This document shows, piece after piece, positions 51,413 through 59,148 of a DNA stretch of 64,000 bases. Source of the stretch: an uncultured Lachnoclostridium sp. (GTDB lineage: Bacteria; Bacillota; Clostridia; Lachnospirales; Lachnospiraceae). How positions within the stretch are numbered: position 1 is the stretch's first letter; each line of letters opens with the position of its first letter. The notes below the pieces were generated by a model, which ran no database searches, was not told the origin of the DNA, and saw only the letters and a list, made by a program, of their open reading frames with translations. The translations under genes were made by a program, and so were the position numbers. The stretch lies in NCBI GenBank assembly GCA_948330435.1, contig CAOJBY010000007.1, positions 71,552-135,551 of the forward strand, written 5' to 3'.

Positions 51413-51502
51413 TAATGCCTCGTGCAGTGCCAGAAGAATTTACAGGCACATGCTACTGTGACTGGAAATTCTTCTAGATAAAGGGTACTGTTAGAGGCAT
51501 TA
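51413..51502 (+). other. Nested inverted repeats between fchA and folD
   Basis: TAATGCCTC (51413-51421) pairs with GAGGCATTA (51494-51502), enclosing AGAAGAATTT (51432-51441) paired with AAATTCTTCT (51466-51475). The whole 90-base element can form a branched RNA stem just upstream of the folD ribosome binding site. It does not resemble the THF riboswitch consensus I know. Confidence 0.65.
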
Positions 51503-51529
51503 CGGAACTTTAAATAGGAGATTGGAATA

Positions 51530-52381
51530 ATGGCAAAACAGTTATTAGGAAAAGAAGTAACTGCTGCTCTGAACGAGAGAATTAAAGCAGATGTAGCGGC
51601 ATTAAAAGAAAAGGGAGTAAATCCTACCCTGGGAATTATCCGTGTAGGTGAGAGACCGGATGACCTTTCTTATGAGAGAGGTGCAACCAAACGCTGCGAG
51701 ACCCTGGGCGTAGAGTTCAAGAAATACCTGCTTCCCGCAGAGGTAACACAGGAAGAGCTTCTGAAAGTGATTGAGGAAGTGAACAACGACGACAACATCC
51801 ACGGCGTATTGATGTTCCGTCCTCTGCCCAAGCATATTGATCAGACGGTTGTCGAAAATGCACTGTCTGCTGAGAAAGACGTAGACTGCCAGACAGACGC
51901 ATCCCTGACGGGTGTATTTACCGGCAAGCAGATCGGCTTCCCGCCCTGTACGCCCCAGGCTTGTATGGAGATTCTGGATCACTACGGAATCGACTGCACA
52001 GGCAAGAAAGCAGTTGTGATTGGCCGCTCTCTGGTAGTAGGAAAGCCCGCAGCCATGATGCTGATTAAGAAGAATGCTACCGTAACTATCTGCCATACGA
52101 GAACAAAGGATATGCCCAGTGTAACCCGTGAGGCGGAGATCCTCATTGTCGCAGCCGGACGTGCAGGCGTGGTAGGCAAGGAATATGTATCCCCGGGCCA
52201 GACTGTGATTGATGTTGGAATCAATGTGAATGAGGAAGGCAAGCTCTGCGGCGACGTGGCTTATGCAGAGGTAGAGCCTATCGTAGAAGCCATCACTCCC
52301 GTACCGGGCGGTGTTGGAAGCGTAACCACCTCCGTATTGGTAGGTCATGTAGTAGAAGCTGCTAAGAGAAAATATCTATAG
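51530..52381 (+). CDS. folD: Bifunctional methylene-THF dehydrogenase / methenyl-THF cyclohydrolase
   Basis: 283 residues, standard FolD length. Catalytic Lys lies in YERGATKRCETLGV (Y-x3-K pattern), and the NADP-binding Rossmann part has VIGRSLVVGKPAAMML and PVPGGVGSVTTSVL. It interconverts methenyl-, methylene- and formyl-THF. AGGAG precedes the ATG. It ends the fhs-fchA-folD cluster; metF and metV of acetogenic clusters are absent here. Confidence 0.98.
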   Translation: MAKQLLGKEVTAALNERIKADVAALKEKGVNPTLGIIRVGERPDDLSYERGATKRCETLGVEFKKYLLPAEVTQEELLKVIEEVNNDDNIHGVLMFRPLPKHIDQTVVENALSAEKDVDCQTDASLTGVFTGKQIGFPPCTPQACMEILDHYGIDCTGKKAVVIGRSLVVGKPAAMMLIKKNATVTICHTRTKDMPSVTREAEILIVAAGRAGVVGKEYVSPGQTVIDVGINVNEEGKLCGDVAYAEVEPIVEAITPVPGGVGSVTTSVLVGHVVEAAKRKYL

Positions 52382-52452
52382 GTAAAGTCTAAAGCAGCCC
52401 ATGAAAATCAGGGTTGATAGGTGAAAGTTAAAGCCATTCATAAAAATGAAAG

Positions 52453-52502
52453 AGGGTCTGGAATGCTCCAAATGTAATTGGAAAATTCCGGACCCTTTAT
52501 TT
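52453..52502 (+). terminator. Terminator of the fhs-fchA-folD cluster
   Basis: GGGTC-GGAAT pairs with ATTCC-GACCC (one mismatch) and TTTATTT follows. An inner CCAA/TTGG stem extends it. Confidence 0.8.
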
Positions 52503-52588
52503 CATACAGGAATGAGAGAAAGCACATGAACTTAGTAAAGTGCATAGGCTTTCAAGGTGAACGTCATCCTTTGTGTGTCAAGTGATAC

Positions 52589-53542
52589 TTATTCTTTCAT
52601 GATGGCATCCTCTTCCCGCATGGTATCCCAAAAGGCCTGTAGAGCAGCCTGTTGTTTCTCATTTAGCTTCCTGGGAACCTCTACTTGCAGCGTTACATAC
52701 AGATCGCCCCGGTTCCCGATCTTTGGCGGCATCCACAGGCCCTGACCGGCCAGGCGGATACGGGCACCGTTTCTGGTTCCGGGTTCCAGCCGGTATTTCG
52801 TCATACCCTCAATGGTAGGAATCTCGATTTCCCCTCCTAGTGCCATGGCCATATAACTGACCTGCTGTACGGAATAGAGATGATAATTTTTCCGTTCAAA
52901 GCCTTTTTGATCTTTTAGCAGGACAATGACTATGATATTTTCCGGAAAGCTGCTTTCCTCTTCCTCACAAAGCACGTCAGCCAGAGGATAAAAGCATCTT
53001 TCATAGGTTCTGGCAGGTATTCGCACTTTCGCCTGCTGCTTTCGCTCTACATACCCCTTACCATGACATACATGGCATTTCGACGAGTCTGCGTCCTGCT
53101 TGCCGCCGCATGAGCTGCAGGATTCCTTTAAAGGAACCTCGACGGATTTTACGGCTCCGGTGAATATTTCCTGATAGGACATTTTGACTGCCACACGTAT
53201 GCTGTGGGGAGGTGGCTCGTCCTCGCTGTCTTTTTTTGTCTGGCAGGCACCGCAGTGGCCGTTTTCCCTGCTGTAGTCCTCATCCTCCTGCCATGTATGC
53301 CTGCTTGCTTGACCGGCGTATTTGCGGTAAGCGGAATGCCCCCAGGAATCGTATTGTTTCCTGCTTTCCTCATCAGATAAAACCTGATAAGCTTCTGAAA
53401 TCTGCTGAAATTGTTCCTTGGATTCCTCGGAATGGTGATTGGCATCGGGATGAAACTTTTTTACCAGATTTCGATAGGCATGTTTGATTTCTTCCTGAGT
53501 AGCGTCTCGTTTTACGCCTAATATTTCATAATAGTTTTTCAA
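52589..53542 (-). CDS. DnaJ-like chaperone with reduced zinc cluster
   Basis: 317 residues. The J domain (about 1-68: KNYYEILGVKRDATQEEIKHAYRNLVKKFHPDANHH) keeps the HPD motif needed to stimulate DnaK. The glycine-rich linker of DnaJ is missing; instead there is an acidic linker with CGAC. Only two of the four CxxCxGxG repeats are present (CSSCGGKQ, CHVCHGKGY), enough for one zinc. The C-terminal domain (EIPTIEGMTKYRLEPGTRNGARIRLAGQGLW) is complete. I start it at TTG 53542, with AAAGGAA eight bases upstream, because it matches the family's N-terminus; ATG starts upstream would add unrelated residues. It is not with dnaK or grpE. Confidence 0.9.
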   Translation of the reverse strand: MKNYYEILGVKRDATQEEIKHAYRNLVKKFHPDANHHSEESKEQFQQISEAYQVLSDEESRKQYDSWGHSAYRKYAGQASRHTWQEDEDYSRENGHCGACQTKKDSEDEPPPHSIRVAVKMSYQEIFTGAVKSVEVPLKESCSSCGGKQDADSSKCHVCHGKGYVERKQQAKVRIPARTYERCFYPLADVLCEEEESSFPENIIVIVLLKDQKGFERKNYHLYSVQQVSYMAMALGGEIEIPTIEGMTKYRLEPGTRNGARIRLAGQGLWMPPKIGNRGDLYVTLQVEVPRKLNEKQQAALQAFWDTMREEDAIMKE

Positions 53543-53596
53543 CGAATTTCCTTTCCTGTGAAAAAATATGGTAAAGACCATTGTGTCAGTAATCAA

Positions 53597-53625
53597 ATGG
53601 TATCACATATTCTTATTCTGTACAA
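53597..53625 (-). promoter_or_regulatory. Promoter of the DnaJ-like gene
   Basis: On the minus strand TTGTAC at 53625-53620 and TACCAT at 53602-53597 are 17 bases apart, 55 bases before the start. Confidence 0.5.
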
Positions 53626-53663
53626 GTTTTCCGGTGAATGCGATAGCGGAATGTAAGCGGAAT

Positions 53664-53713
53664 AAAAAAGCAAGAAAAGATTTAACATTTTTAAATCTTT
53701 TCTTGCTTTTTTT
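53664..53713. terminator. 22-bp perfect hairpin between divergent genes
   Basis: AAAAAAGCAAGAAAAGATTTAA (53664-53685) is repeated in inverse at 53691-53712 with a five-base loop (CATTT); T's end either strand. It looks like a bidirectional terminator but stands upstream of both flanking genes. Confidence 0.75.
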
Positions 53714-53726
53714 CCGTTATAGTAGA

Positions 53727-53742
53727 TGTAAGACGTTTTACA
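53727..53742. promoter_or_regulatory. Operator-like dyad upstream of the second sigma factor gene
   Basis: TGTAAGACGTTTTACA (TGTAA-N6-TTACA) lies 4 bases after a possible -10 box (TATAGT, 53718-53723). Confidence 0.35.
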
Positions 53743-53799
53743 AGGGGATTTTCGCAAACCTGTGTACAGGAAAAGGTTCCCCAAAGGAGGAGATCGGAA

Positions 53800-54321
53800 C
53801 TGAAAGACAGCGAGCTGATAAAGAGAATCAAACAGGGTGAGACGGAACTTCTGGATGTTCTGATAGAGGGGCACTATGACGGAATCTACCGATTTTGCTA
53901 TTACAAGCTCGGAGACCGGGAGGCGGCCTATGACTGTGCCCAGGAGACGTTCCTTAATCTTCTCCGGTATCTGGACACTTATGTGGAGCAGAAGAAGTTT
54001 AAGGCATACCTGTACCGGATTGCGGGAAATGTGTGTATGGATTGGTTTCGGAAGAATTCTGTGCAGTTTGCAGGGGAGGAGCTGCTTGCGACGATTCAAA
54101 AGGAGGACTCGGAGCTTAAAAGAGTGGAACTGTCGGATGAGATCCTGCGGGCACTAAAGGTACTTTCTCCGGCCCAGAAAGATGTGATAATCCTGCATTT
54201 CTTTTATGGTTTTAAGCTTCGGGAGATTGCGGACATTACCAATGTACCCATGTCCACGGTAAAGTCCCGGCTGAAGCAGGGGATGGATAAGCTGAAAGCT
54301 TATATGGAAAGATCCGGGTGA
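53800..54321 (+). CDS. ECF RNA polymerase sigma factor with probable CTG start
   Basis: 173 residues. Region 2 (YDGIYRFCYYKLGDREAAYDCAQETFLNLLRYLDTY) and region 4 (LSPAQKDVIILHFFYGFKLREIADITNVPMSTVKSRLKQGMDKL) are complete. The conserved N-terminus (KDSELIKRIKQGETELLDVLIEGHY) is only covered if translation starts at CTG 53800, nine bases after a perfect AAAGGAGG; no ATG, GTG or TTG exists in frame for at least 60 bases upstream. A GTG at 53983 would cut off region 2. It heads an operon with a membrane protein and an ABC exporter. Confidence 0.88.
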   Translation: MKDSELIKRIKQGETELLDVLIEGHYDGIYRFCYYKLGDREAAYDCAQETFLNLLRYLDTYVEQKKFKAYLYRIAGNVCMDWFRKNSVQFAGEELLATIQKEDSELKRVELSDEILRALKVLSPAQKDVIILHFFYGFKLREIADITNVPMSTVKSRLKQGMDKLKAYMERSG

Positions 54322-54355
54322 CAAATATTGCGGAATTTTAAATAGGAGGATGGCG

Positions 54356-55144
54356 TTGGAGAGACAAAGAAATAGAGCAATCAACAGAAAGCAGGAAGAA
54401 GAACTTAGAGCTTTCTTTGGAAAAGCCAGGCAGCCGGATATTGATGAAGAAAAAAAGCGGCAGACACTGGAACTTCTTAAAATGGAGAGAAAGCGTCTTC
54501 ATGTGAGGGTGAGAAAGCCGTACTGGAAAAGGGTATTGGAACAGATGGCATATATCTCTCCTGCCGCATGGATTTTGCAGGGAATTCTTGCTCTGTCCCT
54601 GGCATATATGCTTTGTGTGCCAGAGAGGGATGCACTTCTGGCAAGTCTGCTGTTCTGTGCCCCCATGATAGGGATTGTGGGATTCACAGAAATCCTGCGA
54701 AGTTACCGGCAGAATATGTGGGAACTGGAACAGGCCTGCCGTTACAACCTCAGGCAGCTTATGGGAATGCGGCTTCTGATTTTTGCTGTAGTGGATTCCC
54801 TTGTGGCAGTGGGCGTTATCTTTATGGGGATACAGGTGGGGATTGAGTTTGGCGAACTGCTGCTGTGCTTCTTAATTCCCCAGATGATTTCGGACAGTAT
54901 GTATCTGCATCTGATGACATGTTTTCGGCGGCGGTTTCAGGGAACGGCTCTGATTGGAGCAGCTATTGTCATGGGAGTTTTATGGATGCGTATGGCTGAA
55001 ACAATAATAAAGTTCCCCGGTATGCTGGGGCGGCTGTCAGAGCCTGTGGCATTGCTGATGATGGTACTGGGAAGTGCCTGCCTGTTAGCCTTAAGCTGTG
55101 CGAGATTTTTGCGGGGAATCGAGATGGAATGCTGTGGAGCATAG
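54356..55144 (+). CDS. Multi-spanning membrane protein, sigma-linked
   Basis: 262 residues, not recognised. The first 65 residues are charged and helical and may bind the sigma factor, followed by about six hydrophobic segments (about 75-95, 100-118, 145-165, 172-190, 205-225 and 235-252). It starts 34 bases after the sigma gene, the usual place for an anti-sigma factor. AGGAGG touches the ATG at 54350, so the TTG at 54356, six bases downstream of it, is the likelier start. Role as anti-sigma factor is inference. Confidence 0.75.
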   Translation: MERQRNRAINRKQEEELRAFFGKARQPDIDEEKKRQTLELLKMERKRLHVRVRKPYWKRVLEQMAYISPAAWILQGILALSLAYMLCVPERDALLASLLFCAPMIGIVGFTEILRSYRQNMWELEQACRYNLRQLMGMRLLIFAVVDSLVAVGVIFMGIQVGIEFGELLLCFLIPQMISDSMYLHLMTCFRRRFQGTALIGAAIVMGVLWMRMAETIIKFPGMLGRLSEPVALLMMVLGSACLLALSCARFLRGIEMECCGA

Positions 55145-55185
55145 AATAGCCTGCAGTGTTGTGAAAACGAAATGGAGGATAAGGA

Positions 55186-56061
55186 ATGGAACTTCGGGTA
55201 GACCGGCTGACCAAGCAGTATAAGCAAAAGCTGGCGGTAGATCGGCTGGATTTGGAATTAAAATGTGGAGTCTACGGACTTTTGGGTGCAAACGGGGCGG
55301 GGAAAACCACTTTGATGCGGATGATCTGTGATATTCAGGACCCCACCTCGGGAGAGATCTTTTATAATGGGCGGAACATTCGGGAACTGGGAGAGGACTA
55401 TCGGGATATTCTTGGGTATCTGCCCCAGAATTTCGGCTATTATCCGGAATTTACGGCATATAAGTTTTTGATGTATATTGCATCCTTAAAGGGTATGGGA
55501 AAGGAACAGGCGGCGGTCAGAACCCAGTATCTGCTGGACATGGTGGGACTGGAAGACCAGAAAAAGCGGAAAATCAAAACCTTTTCCGGAGGTATGAAGC
55601 AGCGTCTGGGAATTGCCCAGGCCATGCTGAATGATCCGGAAATCCTGATTCTGGATGAGCCTACGGCAGGACTGGACCCTAAGGAACGGGTACGCTTTCG
55701 GAATCTCATCAGTTCCTTTTCCAAGGATAAGATTGTGCTTTTGTCCACCCACATTGTGTCGGATGTGGAGTACATCGCAGATGAGATTCTGGTGATGAAA
55801 GATGGAAGGCTCATCCATCGGGGAGCACCGGAAGTGGTGACGCAGGAAGCAAAAGGCCTTGTATGGGAGTGTAAAGTGGATGCAAAGGATGCAGAACGCT
55901 ATGTAGAAACGTACAATGTGGGGAACTTGAAAAATGCAGGCGATCAGACGATTTTGCGGATTATTTCCGATACCAGGCCCATGGAGGGGGCTCTGGAAGC
56001 GGAGCCGACCCTGGAGGATCTGTATCTTTACTATTTTAGCGAGGAGGAGGATAGACAATGA
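55186..56061 (+). CDS. ABC transporter ATP-binding protein (exporter type)
   Basis: 291 residues with a single ABC domain: Walker A LLGANGAGKTT, Q loop YLPQNFGYYPEF, signature TFSGGMKQRLGIAQAML, Walker B LILDEPTAGLDP and the switch His in LSTHIVSD. The C-terminal 80 residues are an accessory domain typical of ABC-2 exporters. AGGAT with GGAGGATAAGG precedes the ATG. It overlaps the permease gene by four bases (ATGA), so both are translated together. Confidence 0.95.
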   Translation: MELRVDRLTKQYKQKLAVDRLDLELKCGVYGLLGANGAGKTTLMRMICDIQDPTSGEIFYNGRNIRELGEDYRDILGYLPQNFGYYPEFTAYKFLMYIASLKGMGKEQAAVRTQYLLDMVGLEDQKKRKIKTFSGGMKQRLGIAQAMLNDPEILILDEPTAGLDPKERVRFRNLISSFSKDKIVLLSTHIVSDVEYIADEILVMKDGRLIHRGAPEVVTQEAKGLVWECKVDAKDAERYVETYNVGNLKNAGDQTILRIISDTRPMEGALEAEPTLEDLYLYYFSEEEDRQ

Positions 56062-57140
56062 TTCGCATGATTGGATTTGAACTGGAAAAGATTTTTAACC
56101 GGAGGATTGTATATGCCGCCATTGTGTTTCTGGTTATTATGTGCGGGGCCATGTGCAACGGCAGAGGGGCGGGAGCACAGATGGTTCTTAAGGAAGAGGG
56201 CGGCTATCTGGAGGGCAGGGCGGCTGTGGCTTATGACAAGGAGATTGCGGCTTGCTATGGGGGTGTGCTGACGGAAGAAAAGGTGGAGGAGATTCTTACA
56301 ACCTATGCACCGGACTCGCAGGATGTCGGGTTCTGGATGGTGAACAACACTTATGATACCATGTCCATGTTCTGGGGGGAGAATGACGGAAGCTACAACG
56401 GGGGAAGCATTGGGGGAGCCTTTCCCGATTATCTGGATGAAAAACCCCTTGTCTGGGGCTATAATGCAGGTTGGATGAGTTTTTTTGAAACAGGGATGTA
56501 TATGATGGTGTTTGTGGGGATTTTACTGGTGATCGCCCTTTCTCCGGTGTTTTCTGAGGAATATACAAGGGGAACGGACGCACTGATTCTTACCTCCCGC
56601 CATGGGAAACGGAAATGTGCCTGGGCGAAGATCATCGCCTCCTATCTCTTTACCTTGCTGACGGTGGGCATTTTTCTGCTTTTCATTGTGCTTTGTTATC
56701 TTCAGGGCTTCGGATTGGATGGGATAGATGCCAGCATACAGTTAAATACCCACTTTGTGTTTGGCGGTGTTCCCTATTTTCTGACCAATGGCGGTACGGC
56801 CCTCTATTGCCTGATACTCTGGGTTGGAGGTTCTTTGATTTTGACGGCTCTGGTGATTCTTCTTTCCGCCTTGTGCCGTTCTTCCTTTATTACGCTGATT
56901 GCGGCTCTGGCCTGCTACGGAATTCCCTCTATGTTCGGGCAGCTTGGCGTGCCCCGGGAGCTTCTAAGCCTTAATCCCATCTGGGACTTTTTGGCGGAGC
57001 AGCCTGTAATGATTCCGAAATTATCTTTGGGAGGAATCGAGGTTTCCTATGTGTGGGTGGTGGTCGTGTTTGCTCTTGTGATGACGGTGGCAGCCTTTGT
57101 GTTCGGGAAAAAAATCTTTGCCAGGCATCAGGTGTCATGA
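56058..57140 (+). CDS. ABC-2 type permease
   Basis: 360 residues. One membrane segment at about 15-32, an extracellular loop of about 110 residues, then five segments (about 150-170, 190-215, 250-275, 285-305, 330-352). EEYTRGTDALILTSRHGKRKCAWAKIIASYLFTLL is the conserved coupling region of ABC-2 permeases. It pairs with the preceding ATPase to export an unknown compound, possibly an antimicrobial peptide or an envelope component, under control of the sigma factor. Confidence 0.9.
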   Translation: MIRMIGFELEKIFNRRIVYAAIVFLVIMCGAMCNGRGAGAQMVLKEEGGYLEGRAAVAYDKEIAACYGGVLTEEKVEEILTTYAPDSQDVGFWMVNNTYDTMSMFWGENDGSYNGGSIGGAFPDYLDEKPLVWGYNAGWMSFFETGMYMMVFVGILLVIALSPVFSEEYTRGTDALILTSRHGKRKCAWAKIIASYLFTLLTVGIFLLFIVLCYLQGFGLDGIDASIQLNTHFVFGGVPYFLTNGGTALYCLILWVGGSLILTALVILLSALCRSSFITLIAALACYGIPSMFGQLGVPRELLSLNPIWDFLAEQPVMIPKLSLGGIEVSYVWVVVVFALVMTVAAFVFGKKIFARHQVS

Positions 57141-57160
57141 AAAAGTGACAATTCGAGGTC

Positions 57161-57199
57161 AAAATCAATCAATTGAAGACAAAGGTATTGATTTTTTTT
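57161..57199 (+). terminator. AT-rich terminator of the sigma-ABC operon
   Basis: AAAATCAAT pairs with ATTGATTTT, followed by a T-tract; weak stem but well placed. Confidence 0.45.
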
Positions 57200-57305
57200 C
57201 GTTTTCTGTTATGCTAAAAAGAACGAAAAGTATAAAAAGATTATTTCGGTAATGTAAGTGTATATCTTCGTAGAAATTATTTTCTAAAACCGAATAGAGG
57301 CATGG

Positions 57306-57334
57306 TTGACTTTCTTTCGCATTTTTCATACAAT
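57306..57334 (+). promoter_or_regulatory. Promoter of the PucR/CdaR-type gene
   Basis: TTGACT at 57306-57311, 17-base spacer, TACAAT at 57329-57334. The rest of the 310-base gap before the gene holds no other clear signal except the hairpin at 57376. Confidence 0.6.
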
Positions 57335-57375
57335 TTGTATGAGGATGCAAGCTGCAAAATATCTTCTTAGGCCGG

Positions 57376-57403
57376 GAGAGGGAGTTGGCACGTTCTCCCT
57401 CTC
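57376..57403 (+). other. Perfect hairpin in the leader of the PucR/CdaR-type gene
   Basis: GAGAGGGAG pairs with CTCCCTCTC around a ten-base loop, without T-tract, 48 bases before the start codon. Confidence 0.5.
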
Positions 57404-57451
57404 TGTATGGCTAAAGGTTTGACTTTAAAGAATACGGGAGGTTGTCATACC

Positions 57452-58972
57452 ATGAAGCTCAGTACCTCTATTTTGGCTCACAAGTTAAAGTCCAAGTTTA
57501 CCCTGCAGAATAAAAAAGCTTTGTCTGACGAACTGCACCTGGAGCAGGTTTTATTTTATTGTGACGGGAATGAGATGCAGAGCCATAAGATTTATATCTG
57601 CTCTCAGGAGCAGGTCTCGGAGCAGGATTTGATTGTTCCGGAGGAGACGGTTCTTTTTTGCATTGGGAAAGTGCGAACTCGGAATACGGGGAAGAACGGA
57701 CAGGTCTTTCAGCTTGTGGATGATACGTCGCCCTTTGTGCTGTTTAATGAGATTCAGCGGTTGTTTGAGTATTACAGCGGGTGGGATGAAAGGCTCTATG
57801 AACTTGCAAATCAGGAGGGGAATATCCAGGACATGCTTGACGAGAGCTTCCGCATCTTTCATAATCCGGTGATTGTGAATTCCTCCGATTACTTTGTGAT
57901 CGGCTATTCCAGCGTGATTGATACCCGATCGGAACTTTCGGGTCTGGTGGATCCGGATGCTATCTTTGAGTACAGCGGGGAATACCGTGATGCCGAGCAG
58001 CAGCAAAATCTGATGAAGAAAAGAGGGGCTTATTTTTTCCCGGATTATATTACGGGTGCCAGAAGCCTTTGCGTGAATATATTTGAGCATGAACGTTTTG
58101 CTTACCGGGTTACCATGGTAGAAAGCTTAAGTCGGTTTGAGGCCTATGACGGGGCACTGCTTGAGCATCTTACCGGATATATAAAACTGGCTTTATCCAA
58201 ACAACTGACTTTGCAGGCGGATATGGGATATCGCCTGGATCGGATTCTTTCCGACGTTTTGTTGAATCCGGATCAGGATGAGGAGGTAACCAGACAGTGG
58301 TTTTCGGAATTTGGCTGGCTGCCGGAGCATCGCTATTTTTGTATTAATCTGAAAGTGGCGGCTCTCGACCTGGAGAATCTGACTGTTCGTTTTATCTGCA
58401 GCCACATTGAAAACATGCTGGGCAATTCCTGTGCTTTTCAGTATGAAAATAATATTACGATTTTCGTAAATCTAACCCGGTTTGGGGGCGGAATTGAGGA
58501 TGCCATGGATAAAATCGTTTATTTTCTGCGGGATAGCTTTCTGAAAGCGGGCTTGAGCAATGAGTTTACGGGATTCGGGGCTGTACACTATTATTACCGG
58601 CAGGCGGCCGTGGCTTTGGAGGTGGGGAATCGGAGGGCACCGTTCCGCTGGATTCACCGGTTTGACGAGATTGCCCTTTATTATCTCCTGGAACAAAGCA
58701 AGGGGGAACTGCCCAAAGAACTGGTAGGTTCTCAGAAGATTCTGGGGCTTAAGAGTTTTGATGAAAAGCATCATACGGATTATTATAATACCTTAATGCT
58801 CTATGTAAGGAATCATTTGAATGCGGTACAGACGGCAAAGCAGCTTTTTATCCACAGGAGTACATTTTTGTATCGGATGGAGAAGATTAAGGAGCTGATT
58901 CATTTGGATTTGGATGATTATGATACGCTCCTTTATGTTATGATGACGTTTCGGATGATGGAGTTGGAGTAG
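57452..58972 (+). CDS. PucR/CdaR-family transcriptional regulator
   Basis: 506 residues. The C-terminal helix-turn-helix (about 450-505: LYVRNHLNAVQTAKQLFIHRSTFLYRMEKIKEL) is HTH_30 of PucR/CdaR regulators, preceded by a GGDEF-like degenerate domain. The N-terminal 250 residues hold a PucR-like ligand domain. These regulators sense sugar acids, purines or redox-linked ligands. GGGAGG lies ten bases before the ATG at 57452; an earlier ATG at 57407 is less likely. No target gene is adjacent; spoIVA follows behind a hairpin. Confidence 0.88.
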   Translation: MKLSTSILAHKLKSKFTLQNKKALSDELHLEQVLFYCDGNEMQSHKIYICSQEQVSEQDLIVPEETVLFCIGKVRTRNTGKNGQVFQLVDDTSPFVLFNEIQRLFEYYSGWDERLYELANQEGNIQDMLDESFRIFHNPVIVNSSDYFVIGYSSVIDTRSELSGLVDPDAIFEYSGEYRDAEQQQNLMKKRGAYFFPDYITGARSLCVNIFEHERFAYRVTMVESLSRFEAYDGALLEHLTGYIKLALSKQLTLQADMGYRLDRILSDVLLNPDQDEEVTRQWFSEFGWLPEHRYFCINLKVAALDLENLTVRFICSHIENMLGNSCAFQYENNITIFVNLTRFGGGIEDAMDKIVYFLRDSFLKAGLSNEFTGFGAVHYYYRQAAVALEVGNRRAPFRWIHRFDEIALYYLLEQSKGELPKELVGSQKILGLKSFDEKHHTDYYNTLMLYVRNHLNAVQTAKQLFIHRSTFLYRMEKIKELIHLDLDDYDTLLYVMMTFRMMELE

Positions 58973-58981
58973 AGGGGGGAC

Positions 58982-59034
58982 GGCAACAAATCAGACGTCT
59001 GCCGGCTTCGCTGCCCCACGTCTCATTTGTTGCC
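58982..59034. other. Strong hairpin between PucR-type gene and spoIVA
   Basis: GGCAACAAAT-AGACGT pairs with ACGTCT-ATTTGTTGCC (one mismatched base on each side). No T-tract follows, so it is not a standard terminator. Confidence 0.65.
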
Positions 59035-59090
59035 TGACATTGGGGATGACGTTTTGGTGTTGTTTTTAGGGTGTATGGATATTTCTTAAA

Positions 59091-59119
59091 GCATAGAAAT
59101 ACTTTCCTTTACATATATT
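59091..59119 (+). promoter_or_regulatory. Sigma-E-like promoter of spoIVA
   Basis: GCATAGA at 59091 and CATATATT at 59112-59119 are 14 bases apart, fitting the mother-cell sigma-E pattern expected for spoIVA. Confidence 0.5.
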
Positions 59120-59148
59120 GTAACAGCATATATGGAAGGGGTATTTTT

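Noticed and set aside
51387..51529. Known tetrahydrofolate riboswitch (folT)
   Set aside because: The nested stems do not contain the conserved loop sequences of that class as I know them.
53568..53840. Plus-strand open frame of 90 codons across the 53.7 kb hairpin
   Set aside because: No ribosome binding site, it crosses the hairpin and overlaps the sigma factor start in another frame.
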